This document shows, in pieces, positions 1 to 7,679 of a DNA stretch of 22,689 nucleotides. Numbering within the stretch: position 1 is the stretch's first letter; each line of letters starts with the position of its first letter. Location: NCBI GenBank assembly GCA_958419945.1, contig CATZIC010000032.1, positions 1 through 22,689 of the forward strand. Direction: 5' to 3'. The translations under genes and the position numbers were made by a program. This DNA comes from an uncultured Clostridia bacterium. GTDB taxonomy: Bacteria > Bacillota > Clostridia > Christensenellales > Borkfalkiaceae. Below the pieces are notes generated by a model, which saw only the letters and a list, made by a program, of their open reading frames with translations, was not told the DNA's origin and ran no database searches.

Positions 1-1030
1 CAGCGTAACAGATATCGGCTTCAATGCGTTCTCTGATTGCATAGGGCTAAAAAGTGTGACAATCGGTAGCGGAGTAACCGTTATTGATATCAAAGCCTTC
101 TATAATTGTCGTAGCCTAAAAAGTATCGAAATCCCCGATTTAGTTACAAGAATTAATAATAGTGCGTTCGAAAACTGTACCGCCCTTGAAAGCGTAATTA
201 TCGGTAACGGTGTAACGGATATAGGTTGGAACGTCTTCAAAAGTTGCATTAGTCTAAAAAGTATAACAATTCCGGAAAAAGTTTCGGATATGCTTGGTGG
301 TGTGTTCGAAAATTGCCGAGGGCTTACAAGTATAAACGTTGCGGAAAATAACTTTTATTTTAAATCTATTGACGGTAATCTTTACAGCAAAGACGGCACC
401 GTGCTTATTCAATACGCTCCCGGCAAAACTGAATCGAGTTTTGAAATCCCCGATACAGTTACGAGAATTGGCGAGGGTGCGTTTAAAGATTGTATTAGTC
501 TTGTAAATATCGAAATCCCCGATTTAGTAACGAATATTGGTAAAAGCGCCTTCGAAAATTGTCGCGGTCTTACAGAAATAACAATACCAAAAGAAATAAT
601 TAATATCGGTTTTTATGCGTTTAGTGGTTGCACAGGACTTACAAGCATTATATTCCACGATCAAGTATTGTCAATCGAAGAAGGCATATTTAGTGGGTGC
701 ACGGGACTTACGAGCATTATAATCCCAGATCGACTAGAGATGATCTATGATAGTGCATTTAGTGGGTGCACGGGACTTACAAGTATTGTAATCCCCGAAT
801 CGGTATGGACAATTGGTGTTAGTGCGTTCAGGGATTGCAAAAATCTAAAAAAAGTGTATTACAAAGGCACGGCTTCACAATGGAACGATAGAAGCGAAAG
901 ATTTTATGATTTGGGTGATACTAACAAATATTTGCAAAATGCTACAAGGTATTACTATTCCGAAACGGAGCCTACAGCAAGCGGTAACTATTGGCATTAT
1001 GACGCCAACGGAAACGTTGTTGTTTGGTAA
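1..1030 (+). CDS. BspA-like leucine-rich repeat surface protein, 5'-truncated by window edge
   Basis: The reading frame is open from base 2 to the TAA ending at 1030, so the N-terminus lies outside the window; the in-frame GTG at 56 is internal to the repeats and not a credible start. The visible part (about 342 residues) is a string of 23-residue LRR_5/BspA repeats with the pattern I..IG..AF..C..L..I.IP. One non-repeat insert near nt 335-440 (FKSIDGNLYSKDGTVL) is typical of these proteins. The C-terminus (VYYKGTASQWN, then YYYSETEPTASGNYWHYD, ending VVW) is a tail common in secreted or surface LRR proteins of gut Clostridia. The family is generally extracellular and linked to adhesion or host/particle binding; the ligand here is unknown. 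Three consecutive repeats near 620-830 are nearly identical at DNA level with a 69-nt period. A strong terminator follows, so this is the last gene of its transcript. Confidence 0.85.
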   Translation, partial: SVTDIGFNAFSDCIGLKSVTIGSGVTVIDIKAFYNCRSLKSIEIPDLVTRINNSAFENCTALESVIIGNGVTDIGWNVFKSCISLKSITIPEKVSDMLGGVFENCRGLTSINVAENNFYFKSIDGNLYSKDGTVLIQYAPGKTESSFEIPDTVTRIGEGAFKDCISLVNIEIPDLVTNIGKSAFENCRGLTEITIPKEIINIGFYAFSGCTGLTSIIFHDQVLSIEEGIFSGCTGLTSIIIPDRLEMIYDSAFSGCTGLTSIVIPESVWTIGVSAFRDCKNLKKVYYKGTASQWNDRSERFYDLGDTNKYLQNATRYYYSETEPTASGNYWHYDANGNVVVW

Positions 1031-1055
1031 AAATAATAAGCTTTGATAAAATTTG

Positions 1056-1091
1056 TGTGGCGTGCAACTTTTGTTGCACGCCACATTTTTT
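1056..1091 (+). terminator. Intrinsic terminator of the LRR gene
   Basis: A 13-bp perfect stem (TGTGGCGTGCAAC with GTTGCACGCCACA, loop TTTT) is followed by six T. It starts 26 bp after the LRR stop codon. Confidence 0.9.
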
Positions 1092-1114
1092 GGTGCTTAC
1101 AGTAAAAAATGAAT

Positions 1115-1142
1115 GATAACAGGCTTATAGGTGGACTTTTTG
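1115..1142 (+). repeat. TATAG element copy a
   Basis: Reads GATAACAGGCTTATAGG then TGGACTTTTTG. It matches the dispersed element seen elsewhere in the window (left GATAAC, core TTATAG, right GGACTTTTT). It lies 23 bp after the LRR terminator. Confidence 0.75.
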
Positions 1143-1170
1143 CCAACGTAAAATTAATTTTAATGTCTGT

Positions 1171-1202
1171 ATTGCTTCGTCGCTTCGCTTCTTGCAATGA
1201 CG
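1171..1202 (+). repeat. ATTGC/GCAAT palindromic repeat, degraded copy
   Basis: Outer arms ATTGC and GCAATGACG enclose an imperfect inner hairpin (CGTCGCTTCGCTTCT). It is the same family as copies near 5254, 8402 and 11588 and resembles REP-like intergenic hairpins found in many bacteria. It is followed by AAGGGATAAGTTGG and then TATAG copy b, an order seen again at 8402-8517. Confidence 0.7.
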
Positions 1203-1225
1203 AAAGGGATAAGTTGGTTTGCATG

Positions 1226-1254
1226 GCGATAACGGGCTTATAGGCGGACTTTTG
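1226..1254 (+). repeat. TATAG element copy b
   Basis: Reads GCGATAACGGGC, TTATAGG, CGGACTTTTG. The sequence just upstream (TTTGCATG) is shared with copy f at 8486, so the homology extends beyond the 31-bp core. Confidence 0.75.
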
Positions 1255-1271
1255 CTTTGGAAAAGAGTGAT

Positions 1272-1350
1272 ATTGCCTATTTAAACCGCCATTCGATTTC
1301 AATAGGCGAGTGATACTTGCCTGGCGGCAAGCGGTGTGGGGTACGGCAAT
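1272..1350 (+). other. Possible folded RNA element (three-way junction pattern)
   Basis: Outer arms ATTGCC (1272-1277) and GGCAAT (1345-1350) enclose an inner TATT/AATA pairing around 1278-1304 and a perfect CTTGCC-TGGC-GGCAAG hairpin at 1316-1331. I do not recognise a known riboswitch or small RNA. It lies upstream of the nifJ promoter, so it is not part of the nifJ leader if that promoter is correct. Short complementary arms can occur by chance. Confidence 0.2.
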
Positions 1351-1425
1351 TTAGCAGATTTTAGAAAAAATGTTTAGTTTAAAGACGGTTTTTTGCTAAA
1401 AATTGCGAATTTTCCCTAATAATCT

Positions 1426-1454
1426 TTGACTTTGCTTGGGATAACCATTATAAT
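1426..1454 (+). promoter_or_regulatory. Sigma-A type promoter of nifJ
   Basis: TTGACT (1426-1431), a 17-nt spacer, and a perfect TATAAT (1449-1454). Transcription would begin near 1461 and give a leader of about 86 nt. The leader contains a 7-bp hairpin, TTTCGGC (1471-1477) with GCCGAAA (1491-1497). A GGAGGA Shine-Dalgarno sits 10 nt before the ATG. This is one of the strongest promoters in the window, in keeping with a highly expressed central enzyme. Confidence 0.85.
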
Positions 1455-1546
1455 AATAAGCGTAGGACTTTTTCGGCGGCTGAAATTATTGCCGAAAGGT
1501 GCCTTAATTTAAAACAGAAAATTTTATATCGGAGGATATTCAATCA

Positions 1547-4500
1547 ATGAAAAAGATGACCATTGACGGTAATACCGCTGCCAGCCACGTAGCGTATGCG
1601 TTTTCCGAAGTAGCGGCAATTTACCCGATAACCCCGTCTTCACCTATGGCGGAAGTAGCAGATGAATGGGCGACGGCCGGCAGAGTAAATATGTTCGGTC
1701 AGAAGCTTAGACTTGCGGAAATGCAGTCCGAAGGCGGCGCAGCAGGTGCCGTACACGGTTCACTTGCCGCAGGTGCGCTTACCGTAACTTACACTGCAAG
1801 CCAGGGCTTGTTACTTATGATTCCTAACATGTACAAGATTTCCGGTGAACTTCTTCCCACGGTATTCCACGTAAGCGCACGTGCTTTAGCTGCTCATTCG
1901 CTTAACATTTTCGGCGATCATTCCGACGTAATGGCATGCCGTCAGACGGGTTTTGCAATGCTCGCAAGCGGTTCCGTACAGGAAGTTATGGATTTGGCTC
2001 TTGTGGCACATCTTTCCACGTTGAAATCACAGGTTCCGTTCTTACATTTCTTTGACGGTTTCAGAACCAGCCACGAAGTTTCCAAGATCGACGCCATCGA
2101 ATACGACGAAATGAAGTCCCTCGTTGACATGAAGGACATCGAAGCGTTCAGAAAGAAGGCTTTAAACCCCGAACATCCTATTCAGAAGGGTACTGCGCAG
2201 AACGCGGATACATACTTCCAGAACCGTGAAACCGCAAACAAATATTATGAAGCAACCCCCGCAATCGTACAAAAAATGATGGACAAAGTTTCCGCCTTAA
2301 CGGGAAGATCCTATCATTTATTTGACTACGTAGGCGCGCCCGATGCGGAAGAAGTTATCGTTATCATGGGCAGCGGTGCGGAAGCGGTTGAAGAAACCAT
2401 AAACAAACTTAACGCGCAGGGCAAGAAATACGGCGTATTGAAAGTAAGATTATATCGTCCTTTCGCGACCAAAGCTTTCTTGAAAGCACTTCCCAAGACC
2501 GTTAAGAAGATTGCGGTACTTGACAGAACAAAAGAACCGGGCTCTCTCGGCGAACCTTTGTATCTTGACGTATGCACCGCTTTAATGGAAGCAAAACGCC
2601 GTGTAACCGTCGTTGGCGGAAGATACGGCTTGGGTTCCAAGGAATTCAATCCTTCCATGATTTTGGCTGTATACAAAAACCTCGAACAGGACAAACCCAA
2701 GAATCATTTCACAGTCGGTATTTACGACGATATTACAAATACTTCGCTTGATTTCTCCGAACAGTTTAACGCTGCACCTGCCGGAACGGTTTCCTGCAAG
2801 TTCTACGGCTTAGGTTCGGACGGTACGGTCGGCGCAAACAAGAACTCCATTAAGATTATAGGCGACCACACCGACAAATACGTACAGGGTTATTTCTTCT
2901 ATGACTCCAAAAAGTCCGGCGGTATCACGGTATCTCACCTTCGTTTCGGCGACGTACCCATTCAGTCCTCCTATCTTATCGACGCAGCCGACTTTATCGC
3001 ATGCCACAATCCTTCGTACGTAACCCGTTACGACATGGTTTCCGACCTTAAAGAAGGCGGAAAGTTCCTGCTTAACTGCTCCTGGAACGACGTTGCAAGC
3101 TTAGAAAAACACCTTCCTGCCAAGATGAAACAACTTCTTGCCAAAAAGAAGGCTGAACTTTACGTTATCGACGCATTAAACGTTGCAACCAAAGCCGGCA
3201 GTGCAAAGAGCCAGAACATGGTTTTACAGGCGGCGTTCTTCAAGATTGCTAACATTATTCCTTACGCCGACGCCGAAGTATTCATGAAAGAAAAGGTTAA
3301 AGTAACCTACGGCAAGAAAGGCGATGCAGTCGTTAAAGCTAACTGCGACGCAATCGACGCAGCAAGCGCTTCCCTTATTAAAATTGACGTTCCCGCTTCC
3401 TGGGCAACCGCAACCGAAGGCGCAGAAAGCCCTGCTTTAGCAGACGATAAATACTTCCGTGAAGTTATTCATCCCATTACCGCACTCGAAGGCGACAAAC
3501 TTCCTTCTTCCGCATTTAACGCAGACGGTTCCGTTCCTACCGGTACGACCAAGTTCGAAAAACGCGGCGTTGCGGTTAAGGTTCCTAAATGGATTCCGGA
3601 AAATTGTATTCAGTGCAACCAGTGCGCATTCGTATGCCCGCACGCTTGTCTCCGTCCCGCTCTTAACGCAGCAGGCGCAGAAAAGCCCGAATCTTACAAG
3701 ACACTTCCCGCTACACAGCTTAAAGGTCTTGAATTCAGAATGCAGGTATCTCCGTTAGACTGTATGGGTTGCGGCGTTTGCGCTAACGTTTGCCCCGCTA
3801 AGGAAAAGGCGCTCGTTATGATTCCGTTTGAACAGTCGGTTCAAGAAGAAAGCGTCAACTACGAATTCTCCGAACAACTTCCCGCACAGGATACCTCTAA
3901 CGTTAAAGAAACCACCGTTAAGGGTAGTCAGTTCAAGAAGCCTTTGTTCGAATTCTCCGGCGCTTGCGCAGGCTGCGGCGAAACACCTTACGTTAAGGTT
4001 GTAACCCAGATGTTCGGCGACAGAATGGTTGTTGCCAACGCTACGGGCTGCTCCTCAATCTACGGCGGTAGTTCTCCTACCTGTCCTTACACCAAGAACG
4101 CAGAAGGCAAAGGTCCTGCTTGGGCTAACAGCTTGTTCGAAGATAACGCGGAATTCGGCTATGGTATGAATCTTGCGTACGCTCAGAGAAGGGCTAAACT
4201 TGCCGACGATATTACTAAGGCTATAGAGCTCGGCGTAAAAGGCAAACTTAAAGCTACCTTCACCGAATGGCTTGAAAATAAGAAGAGTGCGGAAGTTACC
4301 ACCCGCTTGGCACCCGTTATCAACGAACTTTTGGCACCCGCTATTAAGTCCGCAAGAGGGGAACTTAAGACCACGCTCGTAAGTATTTCCGAACAGTCAG
4401 ACTGCTTAATCAAGAAGTCCATTTGGATCTTCGGCGGCGACGGCTGGGCTTATGATATCGGTTACGGCGGACTCGATCACGTTCTCGCTATGGGCGAAGA

Positions 4501-5053
4501 CGTTAACGTTCTCGTTTTGGATACCGAAGTTTACTCCAACACCGGCGGTCAGGCTTCCAAGTCCACTCCTACCGGCGCTATCGCTAAATTCGCTTCCGGC
4601 GGTAAGAGGGTTAAGAAGAAAGACCTTGGTATGATCGCTATGAGTTACGGCTACGTTTACGTTGCACAATGCTCTATGGGCGCTAACAAACAGCAGTTCT
4701 TGAACGCTATTTGCGAAGCTGAAAAGTACGACGGACCGTCCCTCGTTATCTGCTACGCTCCTTGTATCAACCACGGTATCAATATGACCAACTCTCAAGC
4801 TGAAGAAAAGAAGGCTGTTGACGCAGGTTATTGGCACTTATACAGATACAATCCTACTTTGGTCGGAACCGAGAATCCTTTCAAACTCGATTCTAAGGAT
4901 CCTACTCAGAGTTATCAGGAATTCCTGCTCGGCGAAAACCGCTATGCTTCCTTGAAGAAAGCGCAACCCGAACTTGCTGAAAAATTGTTTGAAAAGGCAG
5001 AGGAAGAAAACACCGAACGTCTTAACAAATATAAAAACCTTGCTAATAAGTAA
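1547..5053 (+). CDS. nifJ: Pyruvate:ferredoxin (flavodoxin) oxidoreductase
   Basis: Oxidatively decarboxylates pyruvate to acetyl-CoA and CO2 and passes electrons to ferredoxin or flavodoxin; it is a cytoplasmic central enzyme of anaerobes. At 1168 residues it is the fused single-chain form that works as a homodimer. Visible in order: N-terminal TPP-domain motif YPITPSSPMAE (residues 26-36); the conserved Glu of QSEGGA (about residue 62) that contacts the thiamine ring in the family; two ferredoxin-type 4Fe-4S motifs, CIQCNQCAFVCP (from 687) and CMGCGVCANVCP (from 739); the proximal-cluster cysteines of CAGCGETPY (from about 807); and the TPP/Mg motif GDGWAYDIGYGG ending at SNTGGQ (about 963-990). 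The start is set by GGAGGA at 1532. The gene stands alone between its own promoter and terminator. Codon use is strongly biased (TTC, AAC, GGC, GAC), as expected for high expression. Nothing appears broken. Confidence 0.98.
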   Translation: MKKMTIDGNTAASHVAYAFSEVAAIYPITPSSPMAEVADEWATAGRVNMFGQKLRLAEMQSEGGAAGAVHGSLAAGALTVTYTASQGLLLMIPNMYKISGELLPTVFHVSARALAAHSLNIFGDHSDVMACRQTGFAMLASGSVQEVMDLALVAHLSTLKSQVPFLHFFDGFRTSHEVSKIDAIEYDEMKSLVDMKDIEAFRKKALNPEHPIQKGTAQNADTYFQNRETANKYYEATPAIVQKMMDKVSALTGRSYHLFDYVGAPDAEEVIVIMGSGAEAVEETINKLNAQGKKYGVLKVRLYRPFATKAFLKALPKTVKKIAVLDRTKEPGSLGEPLYLDVCTALMEAKRRVTVVGGRYGLGSKEFNPSMILAVYKNLEQDKPKNHFTVGIYDDITNTSLDFSEQFNAAPAGTVSCKFYGLGSDGTVGANKNSIKIIGDHTDKYVQGYFFYDSKKSGGITVSHLRFGDVPIQSSYLIDAADFIACHNPSYVTRYDMVSDLKEGGKFLLNCSWNDVASLEKHLPAKMKQLLAKKKAELYVIDALNVATKAGSAKSQNMVLQAAFFKIANIIPYADAEVFMKEKVKVTYGKKGDAVVKANCDAIDAASASLIKIDVPASWATATEGAESPALADDKYFREVIHPITALEGDKLPSSAFNADGSVPTGTTKFEKRGVAVKVPKWIPENCIQCNQCAFVCPHACLRPALNAAGAEKPESYKTLPATQLKGLEFRMQVSPLDCMGCGVCANVCPAKEKALVMIPFEQSVQEESVNYEFSEQLPAQDTSNVKETTVKGSQFKKPLFEFSGACAGCGETPYVKVVTQMFGDRMVVANATGCSSIYGGSSPTCPYTKNAEGKGPAWANSLFEDNAEFGYGMNLAYAQRRAKLADDITKAIELGVKGKLKATFTEWLENKKSAEVTTRLAPVINELLAPAIKSARGELKTTLVSISEQSDCLIKKSIWIFGGDGWAYDIGYGGLDHVLAMGEDVNVLVLDTEVYSNTGGQASKSTPTGAIAKFASGGKRVKKKDLGMIAMSYGYVYVAQCSMGANKQQFLNAICEAEKYDGPSLVICYAPCINHGINMTNSQAEEKKAVDAGYWHLYRYNPTLVGTENPFKLDSKDPTQSYQEFLLGENRYASLKKAQPELAEKLFEKAEEENTERLNKYKNLANK

Positions 5054-5071
5054 TTGTTAGCTTAAAAAACA

Positions 5072-5114
5072 GGCTGCCGCAAGCATAAACGCTTGCGGCA
5101 GCCATATTTTTTTT
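5072..5114 (+). terminator. Intrinsic terminator of nifJ
   Basis: A perfect 13-bp stem GGCTGCCGCAAGC / GCTTGCGGCAGCC with a six-base loop, followed by ATA and eight T. Confidence 0.93.
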
Positions 5115-5147
5115 GCAATGTAATTGACGACAATTTATTTGAAAAGT

Positions 5148-5177
5148 GGCGATAGCGGGCTTATAGCGAGACTTTTG
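5148..5177 (+). repeat. TATAG element copy c
   Basis: Reads GGCGATAGCGGGC, TTATAG, CGAGACTTTTG; the right arm diverges from the other copies. It begins 34 bp after the nifJ terminator. Confidence 0.7.
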
Positions 5178-5181
5178 ACAA

Positions 5182-5228
5182 TCCCTCAGTCGGCATACGC
5201 CGACAGCTCCCTTTGCACAAAGGAGCCA
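5182..5228 (+). repeat. CAGTCGGC palindromic repeat (double hairpin)
   Basis: CCCTCA is followed by a perfect GTCGGC-ATAC-GCCGAC hairpin (5189-5204), then GCTCC-C-TTT pairing with AAA-GGAGC. This two-hairpin pattern is a familiar dispersed intergenic repeat in gut Clostridia genomes (from general knowledge, not searched). A worn fragment (CAGCTCCCTTTGC) occurs near 12904 after prfB. Confidence 0.7.
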
Positions 5229-5253
5229 GGCTGACGCACAATTAGCTTTTGTT

Positions 5254-5291
5254 TCTGGATTGCCGCGGAGCTTTCGCTCCTCGCAATGACG
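5254..5291 (+). repeat. ATTGC/GCAAT palindromic repeat
   Basis: TCTGG precedes nested arms: ATTGC (5259-5263) with GCAAT (5283-5287), and inside them GGAGC-TTTC-GCTCC (5267-5280). It is the same family as 1171, 8402 and 11588. Confidence 0.8.
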
Positions 5292-5370
5292 GAAAGGATA
5301 CAATTGCTTTGCCAGAGAAGAGATGTGAAAAGTGAAGAGAAGGGGATTTGGAAAAATTATTTAAAAAGTT

Positions 5371-5400
5371 GCGATAACCGACCTATAGGCGGACTTTTTG
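5371..5400 (+). repeat. TATAG element copy d (closest to consensus)
   Basis: Reads GCGATAACCGAC, CTATAGG, CGGACTTTTTG. On RNA, CCG and CGG with CC-TATA-GG between could form a five-pair stem with one bulge before ACTTTTT, a weak terminator-like shape. It sits about 170 bp upstream of the sigma-factor gene. Confidence 0.8.
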
Positions 5401-5448
5401 ATTTGCGGTGAGTTGTGGTTTATTATCTTATATTAGTTGTCGGGAAGG

Positions 5449-5472
5449 TTTTGAAATATTTATTTTTCAAAA
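5449..5472 (+). promoter_or_regulatory. Inverted repeat upstream of the sigma-factor promoter
   Basis: TTTTGAAA, an eight-base AT spacer, then TTTCAAAA: perfect 8-bp arms about 35 bp upstream of the sigma-gene -10 box. It could be an operator, but AT-rich palindromes arise easily. Confidence 0.3.
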
Positions 5473-5506
5473 TTATAGATAATTGATAGATATATTCGGA
5501 AAGATT

Positions 5507-5515
5507 TGTTATAAT
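5507..5515 (+). promoter_or_regulatory. Extended -10 promoter of the sigma-factor gene
   Basis: TGT followed directly by TATAAT (5510-5515) is a perfect extended -10 box. No good -35 is present at 17 nt (TTGATA at 5483 is 21 nt away). Transcription would start near 5522, about 20 nt before the ATG, leaving room for GGAAGGA. Confidence 0.55.
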
Positions 5516-5542
5516 TATTTAGTAATATCGGAAGGATACAAT

Positions 5543-6046
5543 ATGACGAATAAAGAATTTGCTCGCCTTATCGAAAGGTTGAAAAACAAGGATATCGGGG
5601 CGATAAAAATTTTATACGAGCAGTTTTTTCAAAGAATTTATTATACGGCGCTCGGCGTAGTGAAAAATGAAAATGACGCTTACGATATAGCAATGGACAT
5701 CATTATGAAACTTGTTGACTATCCGTCCGATCCTTACGAGATAAGAAATCACGTCGGACTACTAATTACAATGACGAAAAACAAGACGAAAGATTTTTTG
5801 CGACGGCATACCTGCAGCGTAAATATCGAAGATATATACGATATTGCGGATACCGATACGAAAGACCAGTCGTGGCTGAGGGATATTTTGAAAGAGTTAT
5901 CCGAAAATGAACGGGATTTATTTATAGAACATTGCGTCTGGAATAAAACCTTGAAAGACGTTGCGCATGACAGCGGAAAGTCTTACATAACGGTGAAAAG
6001 GGCATATGCTGAAATAAAAGAAAAAATTAAGCGATTATATAACTAA
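5543..6046 (+). CDS. ECF-type RNA polymerase sigma factor
   Basis: A 167-residue sigma-70 family protein with only regions 2 and 4, the layout of extracytoplasmic-function sigma factors. Region 2 spans about residues 18-60 (GAIKILYEQFFQRIYYTALG, then NENDAYDIAMDIIMKLVDYP). Region 4 spans about 117-165 (LSENERDLFIEH, then LKDVAHDSGKSYITVKRAYAEIKEK), a helix-turn-helix that reads the -35 box. The ATG at 5543 is chosen because GGAAGGA lies seven bases upstream; a longer reading frame from TTG at 5483 has no ribosome site and overlaps the promoter. A gene for a one-TM protein follows after 145 bp, which suggests a sigma/anti-sigma pair. Which ECF group it belongs to and what it controls cannot be told from sequence. 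Confidence 0.85.
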   Translation: MTNKEFARLIERLKNKDIGAIKILYEQFFQRIYYTALGVVKNENDAYDIAMDIIMKLVDYPSDPYEIRNHVGLLITMTKNKTKDFLRRHTCSVNIEDIYDIADTDTKDQSWLRDILKELSENERDLFIEHCVWNKTLKDVAHDSGKSYITVKRAYAEIKEKIKRLYN

Positions 6047-6075
6047 AAAGGCCGGAAAACTTTTTTCGACCTTTT
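6046..6075 (+). terminator. Probable terminator after the sigma-factor gene
   Basis: AAAAGGCCGGAAAA can pair with TTTTTTCGACCTTTT over about 14 positions with one mismatch and one wobble, starting at the stop codon. The T tract after it is broken (CTGATTTTT), so it may be leaky, allowing some read-through into 6192. Confidence 0.5.
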
Positions 6076-6191
6076 CTGATTTTTATGATACTTTTTGCTT
6101 TTTTGAAACGTCATAAAGACGAAAGCTTTGGTAAAAGTGTTCAGCGGTAGCAGGTTAAGTTATTCGATTAGAATTTATTGAGGTATATATA

Positions 6192-6881
6192 ATGGGAAAA
6201 TTAGAAAGAAAAATTAAAAAACAAATTAAAAACGAAACCGAAGATTTTAACGTTTGGTATGACAAAAACCAAGACCGACTAAGCGATTTTTCGGCAAAAG
6301 AGGATTGTAAGCCATATCATAAAGTGGGTAACGTTCTCGTAAAGGATAAAAGATTTTGGATACCAACGCTTGCCGTTTTTTGTTTAATTGCAATTTTTTT
6401 AACGGTGTTACTTCCGATTTTATTAAACAACAGACAAAAGGATTTTGATTTTAGGTTTGGTGATGATCGTGTGTATTCTACAGCGCTTACAGATGCGGAA
6501 TTTCAAACGGTTGCCAAAGATTATCCATTCATAAATAAGATGCAAATCACCGAAAAGGACGTATTAAGATTGCTTGATGACGATTCCTTGGTATTTACCA
6601 TAATAGATGGTGAAGTCGATACGGGTGATGATTATTATTTTATAAAAGTACAGATAGAGCATGACAAAAATTATGAGTTCGGCTATAAAGCAGCATATCT
6701 CAATCATAAAAATCAGACAACCGTTAAAGATTGGAAGGTTACGTATGAGCAGGGGGTAAACGATGCAAACGATTTATTCGTTTACTTTATTCGTTTGGAA
6801 GATAGTAAAGGACAGGTGATTTATATGGAAGTTCACTGTTTTGAAAATGATATAAGTTATATATTAAACGAATTTATTTAA
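6192..6881 (+). CDS. Single-pass membrane protein, candidate anti-sigma factor
   Basis: 229 residues, no recognised family. A charged N-terminal segment of about 55 residues rich in Lys, Glu and Asp would be cytoplasmic. One strong membrane segment follows at about 56-78 (FWIPTLAVFCLIAIFLTVLL, then PILL), then an external domain of about 150 residues rich in Asp and Tyr, with no second TM. This topology and its place just after an ECF sigma gene are what one expects of a membrane anti-sigma factor, but no RskA or zinc anti-sigma (HxxxCxxC) motif is visible, so the role is inferred. The start is supported by GAGGT eight bases before the ATG. The Asp-rich outer domain (DDDSLVF, DGEVDTGDDYY) could sense a ligand. 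A DUF4179-like or other surface protein is an alternative. Confidence 0.6.
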   Translation: MGKLERKIKKQIKNETEDFNVWYDKNQDRLSDFSAKEDCKPYHKVGNVLVKDKRFWIPTLAVFCLIAIFLTVLLPILLNNRQKDFDFRFGDDRVYSTALTDAEFQTVAKDYPFINKMQITEKDVLRLLDDDSLVFTIIDGEVDTGDDYYFIKVQIEHDKNYEFGYKAAYLNHKNQTTVKDWKVTYEQGVNDANDLFVYFIRLEDSKGQVIYMEVHCFENDISYILNEFI

Positions 6882-6937
6882 TCGCAAAAATTTATGGCAT
6901 TAATTATGCCAAATAAAGATATATTTTGGAGGTATTT

Positions 6938-7186
6938 ATGAAAAGATTATTAGCAATTTTATTAGCGCTTGGTATGCTATTCTGTGTAACGGGCTGCGGA
7001 GAAAATGAAAAGGACAAAAAGTACGACGTAACTATTAAAATCGTATCGAATTGCGGCGACGTTTACATTTTTACGCCGGATACCAACGAAATGCACGTTG
7101 AAATCCCCTATGACGGCATGGAACGCAGATTTTACGTTGATAAGTATCAACTATCAAAGCACCCGAGATTTGGTGATACCTGGTTT
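6938..7186 (+). repeat. 249-bp perfect direct repeat, copy 1
   Basis: Identical over 249 bp to 7431-7679, beginning exactly at the start codon and ending after codon 83 (TWF). The upstream bases are alike only over the TTGGAGG ribosome site. Confidence 0.97.
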
Positions 7187-7372
7187 ACACCCAACGGACA
7201 TAATGATTTTCAGACCGGAATGATCTTTTGTCCGCCGGGGGGCAAGTACAAAACAACGGATAAAAACGTGCAGGAAATCGGGGAATATTGTCTTACAGTA
7301 ACAACCGAAATATATGGGGACGAAAACTTGTGGCGTTTCAGAGAAGTTTACCTGTACATAACAGTAAAATAA
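6938..7372 (+). CDS. Lipoprotein A (twin of the next gene)
   Basis: 144 residues with a lipoprotein signal peptide: MKR, hydrophobic LLAILLALGMLFC, then lipobox VTGC with the lipidated cysteine at position 20, followed by a charged linker GENEKDKK. It should be anchored on the outer face of the membrane. The mature part is a small beta-rich domain with no family I recognise. GGAGG eight bases upstream fixes the start at 6938. The first 83 codons are identical, base for base, to those of the next gene; after TWF the two diverge completely at DNA level, yet both end in a similar GxYxxxx...LYIxV pattern. The 3' half here is TPNGHNDF to EVYLYITVK. It lies 56 bp after the candidate anti-sigma gene in the same direction and may be co-transcribed. 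Confidence 0.8.
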   Translation: MKRLLAILLALGMLFCVTGCGENEKDKKYDVTIKIVSNCGDVYIFTPDTNEMHVEIPYDGMERRFYVDKYQLSKHPRFGDTWFTPNGHNDFQTGMIFCPPGGKYKTTDKNVQEIGEYCLTVTTEIYGDENLWRFREVYLYITVK

Positions 7373-7430
7373 AAAAATAAAAAGTTTGCTCTGTACAATA
7401 GCAAAATAAAAAATGTTTCTTGGAGGAATT

Positions 7431-7679
7431 ATGAAAAGATTATTAGCAATTTTATTAGCGCTTGGTATGCTATTCTGTGTAACGGGCTGCGGAGAAAATG
7501 AAAAGGACAAAAAGTACGACGTAACTATTAAAATCGTATCGAATTGCGGCGACGTTTACATTTTTACGCCGGATACCAACGAAATGCACGTTGAAATCCC
7601 CTATGACGGCATGGAACGCAGATTTTACGTTGATAAGTATCAACTATCAAAGCACCCGAGATTTGGTGATACCTGGTTT
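7431..7679 (+). repeat. 249-bp perfect direct repeat, copy 2
   Basis: Second copy of 6938-7186, offset 493 bp, with no mismatch found on base-by-base reading. Perfect identity including third codon positions implies a very recent duplication or gene conversion, or an assembly artefact. Confidence 0.97.

Noticed and set aside
997..1302. Minus-strand open frame across the repeats and terminator after the LRR gene.
   Set aside because: It is made of terminator and repeat sequence; there is no coding character.
5440..6200. A shared TTTTGAAA motif upstream of 5543 and TTTTTTGAAACGTC upstream of 6192 as an ECF autoregulated promoter.
   Set aside because: The match is short and AT-rich and no common -10 follows at a fixed distance; not enough to call.
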